Source: an uncultured Prevotellaceae bacterium (GTDB lineage Bacteria; Bacteroidota; Bacteroidia; Bacteroidales; Bacteroidaceae). Taken from it: a DNA stretch of 64,000 nucleotides. The stretch is taken from contig ONJJ01000031.1 of NCBI GenBank assembly GCA_900318115.1, forward strand, positions 1 through 64,000. Reading direction: 5' to 3'. Shown one piece after another: positions 55,652 through 61,657 of the stretch. Under the pieces are notes generated by a model. The model was not told the DNA's origin. It saw nothing but the letters and a program-made list of their open reading frames with translations, and did not search any database. Position 1 is the stretch's first letter, and the number at the start of each line of letters is the position of its first letter. The translations under genes and the position numbers were made by a program.

Positions 55652-56623
55652 TTATAGCATTATTTCACAAGAGCCGGTATGGCTCAGTTCTTGTATCTTG
55701 GTTTTCACATCTTCATTCCATTTAACAATGTCGGGACGATGTTCATCATCGAAGCAGGCTAATATCTCATCCCGCATTTTAGGAACAAAGAGACCTTCTA
55801 AGATGTATAATTGTTCCTTTGCGAAGAACGACAAAGTATATTTATGAAGCCTCCGAATCAGCATAAGAGCTTCGCTGACTACGCCATTGACGTTCTGCTC
55901 GTTCATATTCATTATAAGATTACTCATGCTTAACCCATGAGCATACTGCGAAATGTATGAGAGCAAATCAAAACCATTACAAGCATCTATCAGTTCATAG
56001 AGGTCTTGCCATTTATACTGATTACTTCCTTTTTTCTTGTAATATTTAAAATCTTTGAATTTCCAGTTTCGATCCTCTACTATTTTGTCGAATGCAGCTT
56101 TGTCTTGCTGTTCTAAAGGGGAGGCATCAAGCAAGTCCCGTGCTTCGCGAATCATGCGACGCCTGAGTTCTTGGTTGAAACGCGTTGCTTCGCCCAATGC
56201 CTCTAATTCCTCATCTGGTAGACAGCCCTCATTAATATTCTTGTCTGGCAGAACTTCTAAATTTCTTTCGCAACCATCTATCACATAGAGCGCATGACGC
56301 AGGATAAGGAGATCTTTATCGGGCTCTCTATAGATTAATTTGAATATAGCTACACAATCTCCCAGCATTCTTAAAATGCAATTAGCTGTAACATAGTCCT
56401 TGTGCTCTACAACAACTTTGAGAAAGGTGTCGAACGACTTCAGGCGTATATAACAGAAATGAGCCACGTAACCTTTCAAATCCTGAACGGAGGCATACCT
56501 ATATAAATCGGTAATTCTCTTTACCGTATTCATATACATGTAAAAAGAATATAAGAACCGGTTAATAGTTATATAACCGAATTCCTCTGTTCCGTCTATA
56601 TGATATTTAGGCCCCATGTCCAT
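55652..56623 (-). CDS. Unknown 323-residue protein in the restriction operon
   Basis: I do not recognise the family with confidence. The product is cytoplasmic and looks mostly helical, with a helix-rich core (YVAHFCYIRLKSFDTFLKVV, LRMLGDCVAIFKLIYREPD) that recalls DUF5677-like HEPN-related or AbiV-like folds, but without a clear R-x4-6-H catalytic motif that I can point to. It is full length, low in GC, and coupled by a one-base stop-start overlap to the gene upstream. The DUF1016 gene starts 10 bases downstream. Position suggests a defence-associated accessory; this is inference. Confidence 0.75.
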   Translation of the reverse strand: MDMGPKYHIDGTEEFGYITINRFLYSFYMYMNTVKRITDLYRYASVQDLKGYVAHFCYIRLKSFDTFLKVVVEHKDYVTANCILRMLGDCVAIFKLIYREPDKDLLILRHALYVIDGCERNLEVLPDKNINEGCLPDEELEALGEATRFNQELRRRMIREARDLLDASPLEQQDKAAFDKIVEDRNWKFKDFKYYKKKGSNQYKWQDLYELIDACNGFDLLSYISQYAHGLSMSNLIMNMNEQNVNGVVSEALMLIRRLHKYTLSFFAKEQLYILEGLFVPKMRDEILACFDDEHRPDIVKWNEDVKTKIQELSHTGSCEIML

Positions 56624-57006
56624 TACTTCTTTTTTGCTGCCTCAACAGCCTTCTCAAACTCTTCCTTCGAGCATGGCTTACGCAGAATCCAGTATGAACT
56701 GGTTTGAGAAGAACCAGTCCCTTGAAATGATGAGCCTTTAGACGTTGCACCATTTAAGTACATCTCCCAACCTTGAGAAATAAAATACATCAATGCGCCT
56801 GCGGGTGTTGAGAATCTCGCCTTTTCACCTTTATCATTACGCATTCGTTTTACTTCTATCCCATCGTCATAATAAACTTTAAAGTCTTCTTTAGTAAAAT
56901 CACCTTCAAAAGATACAATGTTGTAGAGGTAATACTGTTTCTCCTCCGACTGACAGAACCCAGCCAGGGGAATAAACAGTAAAAACATTAATAACAATTT
57001 CTTCAT
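56623..57006 (-). CDS. Small exported protein of unknown function in the restriction operon
   Basis: The 127-residue product has a signal peptide (MKKLLLMFLLFIPLAGFCQ) without a lipobox, so it should be periplasmic. The end (QGWEMYLNG, SSYWILRKPCSKEEF) resembles a family of small exported Bacteroidales proteins with a W-E and Y-W-x-L-x-K pattern of unknown role. An exported protein is unusual inside a restriction operon. Its stop codon overlaps the start of the next gene by one base, so the pair is likely translated together. Confidence 0.75.
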   Translation of the reverse strand: MKKLLLMFLLFIPLAGFCQSEEKQYYLYNIVSFEGDFTKEDFKVYYDDGIEVKRMRNDKGEKARFSTPAGALMYFISQGWEMYLNGATSKGSSFQGTGSSQTSSYWILRKPCSKEEFEKAVEAAKKK

Positions 57007-57069
57007 AACTTCGTAATTATTGATTATAGTATAAATCGATAAATGGGTATTTATTCTTCTTTATCAGCA

Positions 57070-57249
57070 CTATCTGGCAACAAATTTTGAACGCACTGCG
57101 TACAAAATTGTCTGAACGTTTGCAGTCTCGCCATTTCCCTTCAAGAAATGGTAAGCGTAGGCTTGCGCCTGGTCAATTATCAGACATGCATCATGAAACA
57201 GCACATTATTTTGCTGTTTAGCCATTATTATATTCTTGTCCTCTTCCAT
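57070..57249 (-). CDS. Short 59-codon ORF directly after hsdM
   Basis: It starts six bases after the hsdM stop (ATG at 57249) and reads MEEDKNIIMAKQQNNVLFHD, then ACLIIDQAQAYAY and stops at 57070. The QAQAYAY region looks like the start of a DUF1016 or related accessory gene, after which the sequence diverges, so it may be a remnant. It shares the MEE start with the DUF1016 and rhuM genes. An imperfect palindrome (CAAATTTTGAACG with its partner) lies within it at about 57083-57110. Confidence 0.45.
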   Translation of the reverse strand: MEEDKNIIMAKQQNNVLFHDACLIIDQAQAYAYHFLKGNGETANVQTILYAVRSKFVAR

Positions 57250-57255
57250 ACCTTA

Positions 57256-58767
57256 TCAAACATTGAATCCAATACTCCCTAACTGCTTTCGGATCTCCTC
57301 CTCCAGTCGGTGGCTCTCGGCAAAGAGTCCGCTCAGCTCCGATGTCAGCCGTTTCATCTTGTCCTCAAACGGCTCGCCGTCGTCTTCCTGCTCGGCAATG
57401 CCTACATATCGGCCAGGCGTGAGGATGAAGTCCTGCGCACGGATGTCGTCGGTGGTACGCACGGCGCAGAAGCCTTTCTCGTCTTCGAGTGTACCACTGC
57501 GGAACTGATTGAAGGTGTCTGCGATACGGGCGATGTCCTCCTGCTGCAACTCGCGCACGGCACGGGTCACCATCGTTCCCATCTGGCGAGCATCGATAAA
57601 GAGCGTCTTGCCGGGTTGCTGCTTGTTGCGCGTAAGGAACCAGAGTGATACGGGAATGCCCGTAGAGTAGAACAGCTGCGACGGCAGGGCGATGATGCCT
57701 TCCACCAAGTCGGCCTCAATAATACGCTGACGAATGTCTCCCTCGCCACCAGTCTGCGATGACAAGGCACCGTTTGCCAATACCAGACCAATGCGACCCG
57801 TAGGCGAGAGGTGGTGAATCATGTGCTGCATCCAGGCGAAGTTGGCGTTGCCGGCAGGCGGCAACCCGAATTTCCAGCGTGGGTCTTTCTCCAACTTGTC
57901 CGCTCCCCAGTCGCTGAGGTTGAACGGCGGATTGGCCATGATGAAGTCGGCCTTCAGCGTGGGGTGCTGGTCGTTGAAGAACGTGTCGGCATACGACTGT
58001 CCGAGGTTGGCTTCCAACCCACGGATGGCCACGTTCATGTGCGCCATCTTCCAGGTGGAGGGGTTGGCCTCTTGGCCATAGACACTGATACCCGACAGTT
58101 CCTTCTGGTGGTTTTTGATGAACTTGGCACTCTGCACAAACATTCCGCCCGAGCCGCAGCAGGGGTCATAGACACGGCCTTGGAAGGGCTGCAGGATCTC
58201 AACGATGGTGCGTACGATGCAGCTGGGCGTATAGAACTCGCCAGCATTCTTACCTTCCATCGAAGCGAATTTCTGCAGGCAGTATTCATAGACGCGCCCC
58301 AACAGGTCTTTTTCATCGCCAGAGGCATACATCTCGATGTTGGAGAAGAGGTCAACCACATCGCCCAGGCGTCGCTTGTCCAACTCCGGACGGGCATAGT
58401 TGCCAGGCAGCACACCCTTCAACTTCGGGTTCTCGCGCTCGATGGCCAGCAGGGCATCGTCGATGATTCGTCCAATCTCAGGTGTATGTGCCGACAGGCT
58501 GATGACATTCCATCGGGCTTCCTGCGGTACGAAGAACACGCCGTCAGCTTCATACTCGTCCTTATCCTCCACATCGGCGTATTCATCTTCAGACAGTTCC
58601 TTGAACTTCACTTCAAACTTGTCGCTGATATACTTTAGGAAAATCAGGCCGAGCACCACACCCTCATACTCCGAGGCATTCAGGTTACCACGCAGTTTGT
58701 CGGCTGCTCGCCAAATCACCTCTTCAAACCCTATCGAGGTCGTATTTTCGTTCTTTTTCTTTGCCAT
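57256..58767 (-). CDS. hsdM: Type I restriction-modification DNA methyltransferase subunit HsdM
   Basis: The 503-residue adenine methyltransferase has an N-terminal helical domain (about 1-160), the SAM-binding motif DPCCGSGGMF (201-210) and the catalytic NPPF (279-282). It methylates the host sequence recognised by HsdS and is part of the restriction complex. It is the first gene of the operon and looks intact. Its leader (58768-58841) is repeated at 61343-61416, but the promoter found in the second copy is missing here because the similarity stops just before it. Confidence 0.96.
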   Translation of the reverse strand: MAKKKNENTTSIGFEEVIWRAADKLRGNLNASEYEGVVLGLIFLKYISDKFEVKFKELSEDEYADVEDKDEYEADGVFFVPQEARWNVISLSAHTPEIGRIIDDALLAIERENPKLKGVLPGNYARPELDKRRLGDVVDLFSNIEMYASGDEKDLLGRVYEYCLQKFASMEGKNAGEFYTPSCIVRTIVEILQPFQGRVYDPCCGSGGMFVQSAKFIKNHQKELSGISVYGQEANPSTWKMAHMNVAIRGLEANLGQSYADTFFNDQHPTLKADFIMANPPFNLSDWGADKLEKDPRWKFGLPPAGNANFAWMQHMIHHLSPTGRIGLVLANGALSSQTGGEGDIRQRIIEADLVEGIIALPSQLFYSTGIPVSLWFLTRNKQQPGKTLFIDARQMGTMVTRAVRELQQEDIARIADTFNQFRSGTLEDEKGFCAVRTTDDIRAQDFILTPGRYVGIAEQEDDGEPFEDKMKRLTSELSGLFAESHRLEEEIRKQLGSIGFNV

Positions 58768-58841
58768 ATCTGGTAGTTCTTATCTTTAGGAATCATCCCG
58801 CAGGAAGACGGGTAAGTCCCGCGTTTTCTGCGTGTCACGCG
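58768..58841 (-). repeat. hsdM leader, copy next to the intact gene (promoter lost)
   Basis: This 74-base leader, including an inverted repeat around CCCGCAGGAAGACGGG, is nearly identical to 61343-61416. The match ends at CACGCGC, three bases before the -7 element that the other copy retains; here the palindrome GCCCCTTTGGGGC follows instead. So how the intact operon is transcribed is not obvious. Confidence 0.9.
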
Positions 58842-58880
58842 CCCCAAAGGGGCAGCAAGCATTAGGGCATGGATTATTTT

Positions 58881-58948
58881 AGGACACAGAGGCACAAAGA
58901 CACAGTGCCGATTATTTTTTTTCTCTGTGCCTCTGTGTCTCTGTGTCT
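58881..58948. repeat. Imperfect inverted repeat; dispersed hairpin family, copy 2
   Basis: The arm GGACACAGAGGCACAAAGAC and the downstream complementary arm (CTGTGCCTCTGTGTC) flank an AT-rich centre with eight T. It resembles the element at 1653-1714. It lies between the hsdR relic and the intact hsdM leader and could terminate the relic operon on the minus strand. Confidence 0.65.
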
Positions 58949-59026
58949 AATAAAGTGGACTCACACTTCCAGAAGTCACTGGCAAGCATTGGAGGCGGAG
59001 GATTTGCCATATTGGCAGCCCCTCCG

Positions 59027-59086
59027 CTATGACTGGTCTGTCAGCGTCTGCTCATAGCAGTTTTCTGTGAACTGGTTCGTGCTCAT
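59027..59086 (-). pseudogene. hsdR: hsdR relic (first 19 codons only)
   Basis: Reading leftwards from 59086 gives MSTNQFTENCYEQTLTDQS and a stop, matching the start of the intact HsdR (MSINQFTEDSYEQTLIDLF) with four or five changes. Its start overlaps the fic stop in the same ATGA manner as intact hsdS-hsdR. The rest of the gene is gone. Confidence 0.85.
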
Positions 59087-60120
59087 ATCCCGTCTATCAT
59101 TACTTTCCAATAGCCCGTCTTGTTGCTGCCGACACGTTCGATGAGTCCTACACCTCGAAGTACAGAGATGTGTTTGCGGGCCATACGGTCACTAATTCCT
59201 AATGTTTCTCCCAATTCTTGAGATGTTATGCCGGGTTTGCGTTTGATGCTCATAAACACATCCCACACAGCATCCGACAACTCAGGGAATTTCCTCTTTA
59301 TTTTATTAGGAACTTTATTAGGAACTTTATTAGGAATATTCGTGGGAACTTTATCAGGAAGGGGCTCCCCTTGGTGAGCCTTCAGCGTATGGAATATCTC
59401 CTTCAGCATGAAGTCGATGAACGGTCCCGACTGACCTGCGTTTGTGCTGGCAGTGATGGCATCGTAATAGGCTTGCTGATTGGCATAGACCATATTCTCT
59501 ACAGGCAGGTGTTCAAACAGCGGATGCAGTTTGCCAAGAATCAGAGATTGCCACAGTCGTCCTGTACGACCATTGCCATCGATGAACGGATGGATAAACT
59601 CAAACTCATAGTGGAACACGCATGAACGGATGAGCAGATGATCCTTTGAATGCTTCAACCAGTCGAACAGGTCGCCCATCAGCAATGGTACTCGGTCGGC
59701 AGGAGGTGCCATGTGTACCAACCCCTTCTCGCCAAACACGCCCACGCCTCCGCGCCGATAGCGTCCTGCATCATCCACCAATGCCTGCATCATCACGCTG
59801 TGCGCCTTCAGTAGGTCTTTCTCTTTGAAGGCATCAAGTGTGGAGTAAAGCTCATAGGTAGCGATGGCATTCTTTACCTCCTGAATCTGGCGGATTGGAG
59901 CCACCACGTTCTTGCCGTCGATGATGTCGCGCACCTCATCCTCGCTCAGTGTGTTGCCTTCTATGGCCAGCGACGAGTGGATGGTCTTGATGCGGTTCGC
60001 CTTGCGGAGCCGAAGCCCGTCTTCCTGCTCCAGCCGGATGGCATAGCGCTCTATCTGACCGGAAATCTCCGCTATCAGATTGATGGCTTCTGTACTTACT
60101 GTAAATGGCGGTATATACAT
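59083..60120 (-). CDS. Fic-domain protein with winged-helix tail (class II)
   Basis: The 345-residue protein has the Fic core motif HPFIDGNGRTGR (177-188), the catalytic loop of AMP- or other nucleotide-transferring enzymes, and a class II-type inhibitory helix (S-L-A-I-E-G, about 50-55) upstream. After residue about 250 there is a short tandem linker of repeated P-N-K-V units, then a winged helix-turn-helix (about 275-340). It is intact, lying between an hsdS tail and an hsdR start in the decayed restriction locus. A DNA-linked regulatory or toxin-like function is possible. Confidence 0.9.
   Translation of the reverse strand: MYIPPFTVSTEAINLIAEISGQIERYAIRLEQEDGLRLRKANRIKTIHSSLAIEGNTLSEDEVRDIIDGKNVVAPIRQIQEVKNAIATYELYSTLDAFKEKDLLKAHSVMMQALVDDAGRYRRGGVGVFGEKGLVHMAPPADRVPLLMGDLFDWLKHSKDHLLIRSCVFHYEFEFIHPFIDGNGRTGRLWQSLILGKLHPLFEHLPVENMVYANQQAYYDAITASTNAGQSGPFIDFMLKEIFHTLKAHQGEPLPDKVPTNIPNKVPNKVPNKIKRKFPELSDAVWDVFMSIKRKPGITSQELGETLGISDRMARKHISVLRGVGLIERVGSNKTGYWKVMIDGI
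59305..59358. repeat. 12-bp tandem repeat in the Fic gene linker
   Basis: About 4.5 copies of ATTAGGAACTTT encode the P-N-K-V-type linker between the Fic domain and the winged-helix tail. The unit is a multiple of three, so copy changes keep the frame. Confidence 0.8.
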
Positions 60121-60139
60121 ATTCTGTCCTTTCTTTATA

Positions 60140-60205
60140 TTATAACGTTACATCCCCCACTTTTATTTTACCAGACATCAAGCGAGGAAGAAGAGAGTCT
60201 GCCAA
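60140..60205 (-). pseudogene. hsdS: hsdS relic (last 21 codons)
   Basis: The minus-strand frame reads LADSLLPRLMSGKIKVGDVTL and stops, matching the C-terminal end of the intact HsdS (LRDTLLPRLMSGELKVNEIE). The upstream part is replaced by the REP-bounded transposase element. It lies 19 bases before fic. Confidence 0.88.
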
Positions 60206-60300
60206 CGGCCTGAAAGGCCAAAGAGCAGTCAGCCCAGGGCACCGCCCTGGGTATCTGTAATGACGCGCAACCTTCGCCCTGAAAGGGCAAAAGCATTCTG
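60206..60300. repeat. REP array, left flank of the RAYT gene
   Basis: Three palindromes in a row: CGGCCTGAAAGGCCAA, CCCAGGGCACCGCCCTGGG and CGCCCTGAAAGGGCAA. The same three units occur in inverted orientation at 60781-60892 on the other side of the transposase gene. Confidence 0.88.
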
Positions 60301-60311
60301 CCCCGATGGAA

Positions 60312-60767
60312 TCAATCCGAAAACACATATTTCTCATCATATTCAATGTTATACAACTTCAAAAAACTGATGTATTCATCGCGGAACGACACCTTCTTGT
60401 GGTGCTCCGTCTGATTCATCACATATTGCCTCGTCTTCTCCACAACAGACTGACTGACAGAAATTGCCGCATAGCCGCTCTGCCAAGCAAAACGATCATA
60501 TTTCGGCGATAACGTTTTCACCCACCGGCTACTGTTACGTTTCATTTCTTCAACGACGTGCGCCACCGATTCTGTTTTTGAAAACATCAGCAATACATGC
60601 ACATAATTGCCAATACCACCAACGCACAGCACCTGACAACCGGTAGAGTTGACGAGCGACCCGATATATTGATGCAGGCGCGGCAGATGCTCGTTCTCTA
60701 TCTCTGGACTTCCCGTTTTTATATGGAAGATGATGTGAAGATATATCTTACATAATGATTGTGCCAT
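60312..60767 (-). CDS. REP-associated tyrosine transposase (RAYT, Y1/IS200-like)
   Basis: The 151-residue product belongs to the Y1_Tnp/REP family: start MAQSLCKIYLHIIFHIKTG, the late R-Q-Y-V-M-N-Q-T-E-H-H motif carrying the catalytic Tyr, and the end YISFLKLYNIEYDEKYVFSD common in this phylum. The expected His-hydrophobic-His motif appears as N-Y-V-H-V-L, i.e. the first His is Tyr (TAT instead of CAT), so metal binding and activity may be lost. I use ATG 60767; the longer frame would extend into the REP array. Confidence 0.88.
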   Translation of the reverse strand: MAQSLCKIYLHIIFHIKTGSPEIENEHLPRLHQYIGSLVNSTGCQVLCVGGIGNYVHVLLMFSKTESVAHVVEEMKRNSSRWVKTLSPKYDRFAWQSGYAAISVSQSVVEKTRQYVMNQTEHHKKVSFRDEYISFLKLYNIEYDEKYVFSD

Positions 60768-60780
60768 ATTGATATTGCTA

Positions 60781-60892
60781 CAGGGCGTTACCCCGGGCTG
60801 GTTGCTTTTGCCCTTACAGGGCGGTTTTGTTTGATACGTGTTTTGACCTAGGGCGCTGCCCTGGGCTAACCGCAAATTGGCCTTTCAGGCCG
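60781..60892. repeat. REP array, right flank of the RAYT gene
   Basis: It contains inverted copies of the three left-flank palindromes (TTGGCCTTTCAGGCCG, CCTAGGGCGCTGCCCTGGG and TTGCCCTTACAGGGCG) plus a partial fourth (AGGGCGTTACCCCGGG). Confidence 0.88.
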
Positions 60893-61138
60893 TCCTTGAC
60901 GCGAAACAGACCTTTTGCCTTCCTGCTGAACTGTCAAGTATTCCTTGACTGTTGACGCCTGCTCCAGTTCACCTTCTTTAAACACATTGCTTACATGAAG
61001 GCTTACGTTTTGTTTGGTTGTCTGAAACAGTTCTACCATCTGAGCCTGTGTCAGCCACACCGTGTCATTCTCCAGTCGGACATCTATCTGTGTCTGTCCG
61101 TCCTCTGTCTGATATATGATAATGTCGTTCTCTTCCAT
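60866..61138 (-). pseudogene. rhuM: RhuM-family protein, truncated by the REP element
   Basis: The 90-residue frame matches the N-terminus of the RhuM family, often found inside type I restriction loci: ENDIIIYQTEDGQTQIDVRL, TVWLTQAQMVELFQTTKQNV (helix-turn-helix) and VKEYLTVQQEGKR. Family members run to about 330 residues, but here the match stops near K-R-S-V-S-R and the last codons come from the REP array. It is likely non-functional, though a free helix-turn-helix fragment could be made. I use ATG 61138. Confidence 0.85.
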
Positions 61139-61157
61139 AAATGAGAATTTATATGTA

Positions 61158-61342
61158 AAATCCAATACTCTCTGACTGTTTCTTAATCTCTCCCTCTAAG
61201 CGGTGGCTCTCGGAAAGAGAGCGCTCCGTTCCGTGGTCAGCCCGAACTTCCAGCATGGGCCTTTCTCCAGTTTGTCGGCTGCTCGCCAAATCACCTCTTC
61301 GAACCCTGTCGAGGTGGTATTTTCGTTCTTTTTCTTTGCCAT
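61158..61342 (-). pseudogene. hsdM: hsdM relic with two large internal deletions
   Basis: Three separate parts of the intact hsdM are joined: the first about 75 bases (61268-61342, like 58692-58767), an internal 35 bases (61241-61275, like 57865-57900) and the last about 85 bases (61158-61242, like 57266-57350). Order and strand are kept, so this is one gene eroded by two deletions. Similarity is about 85-95 percent by eye. Confidence 0.88.
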
Positions 61343-61416
61343 ATCTGGTAGTTCTTATCTTTAGGAATCATCCCGCAGGAAGACGGGTAAGTCCCGCGTT
61401 TTCTGCGTGTCACGCG
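61343..61416 (-). repeat. hsdM leader, copy at the relic (promoter kept)
   Basis: Nearly identical to 58768-58841. Here the -7 element follows directly upstream (61420-61427), showing the original arrangement of promoter, leader and hsdM. Confidence 0.9.
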
Positions 61417-61419
61417 CTG

Positions 61420-61452
61420 CAAAGATAGGCACAAATCACGTCCCTCCCAAAT
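61420..61452 (-). promoter_or_regulatory. Consensus promoter of the fossil restriction operon
   Basis: On the minus strand, TTTG at 61452-61449 and TATCTTTG at 61427-61420 are separated by 21 bases, a good Bacteroidota promoter. The -33 box lies inside a hairpin-forming sequence (61443-61481). Confidence 0.75.
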
Positions 61453-61481
61453 TTTTCATTGGAAAAATGTGGGGGAGGGGA
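61443..61481. repeat. Long inverted repeat overlapping the -33 box
   Basis: CCCTCCCAAATTTTTC and a matching downstream arm (GAAAAATGTGGGGGAGGG) pair with a short bulge around a 4-base loop. It covers the -33 element of the relic promoter, so it could be an operator. Confidence 0.6.
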
Positions 61482-61510
61482 TTATGAGACGGAAAAAACG
61501 ATGTTACTCC

Positions 61511-61550
61511 GAAAAAAAGACCGCGCCGTTGAGTGGACGCGGTCTTTTTT
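61511..61550 (-). terminator. Terminator hairpin of repeat module C
   Basis: GACCGCG and CGCGGTC (61519-61544) pair around a 12-base loop with A/T runs on both sides. On the minus strand it would end the VapE-like gene transcript; it can act in both directions. Confidence 0.88.
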
Positions 61551-61609
61551 GCAAAACAGAATTCCAAAATCCTTGCTAACCTTGCTAATTTCCTTAAAAT
61601 TTGTTAAGC
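61551..61609 (-). repeat. 3'-end repeat module, copy C (short)
   Basis: About 59 bases nearly identical to the distal part of copies A and B, including the doubled ACCTTGCTA-type unit, 48 bases downstream of the VapE-like stop codon. The proximal 70 bases are not conserved here. Confidence 0.88.
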
Positions 61610-61657
61610 GACGGGTTCAGTTGCTTCGCCCGACTCGGCTGCTCTGGAGTCCTCCGG

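Larger units (their letters stand above)
60206..60892 (-). mobile_element. REP-bounded RAYT element (about 0.69 kb)
   Basis: A transposase gene of the REP-associated Y1 type is enclosed by two REP arrays in inverted orientation with the same unit order. The element separates the rhuM and hsdS relics and supplies the last codons of the truncated rhuM frame, so it landed inside the decaying restriction locus. No target duplication can be recognised. Confidence 0.8.

Noticed and set aside
58869-59057. 62-codon plus-strand ORF over the hairpin and hsdR relic
   Set aside because: It covers an inverted repeat and antisense relic sequence; no start signals or family.
60140-60346. 68-codon ORF near the RAYT element as a gene
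   Set aside because: It is an hsdS tail joined to REP sequence, not an independent gene.
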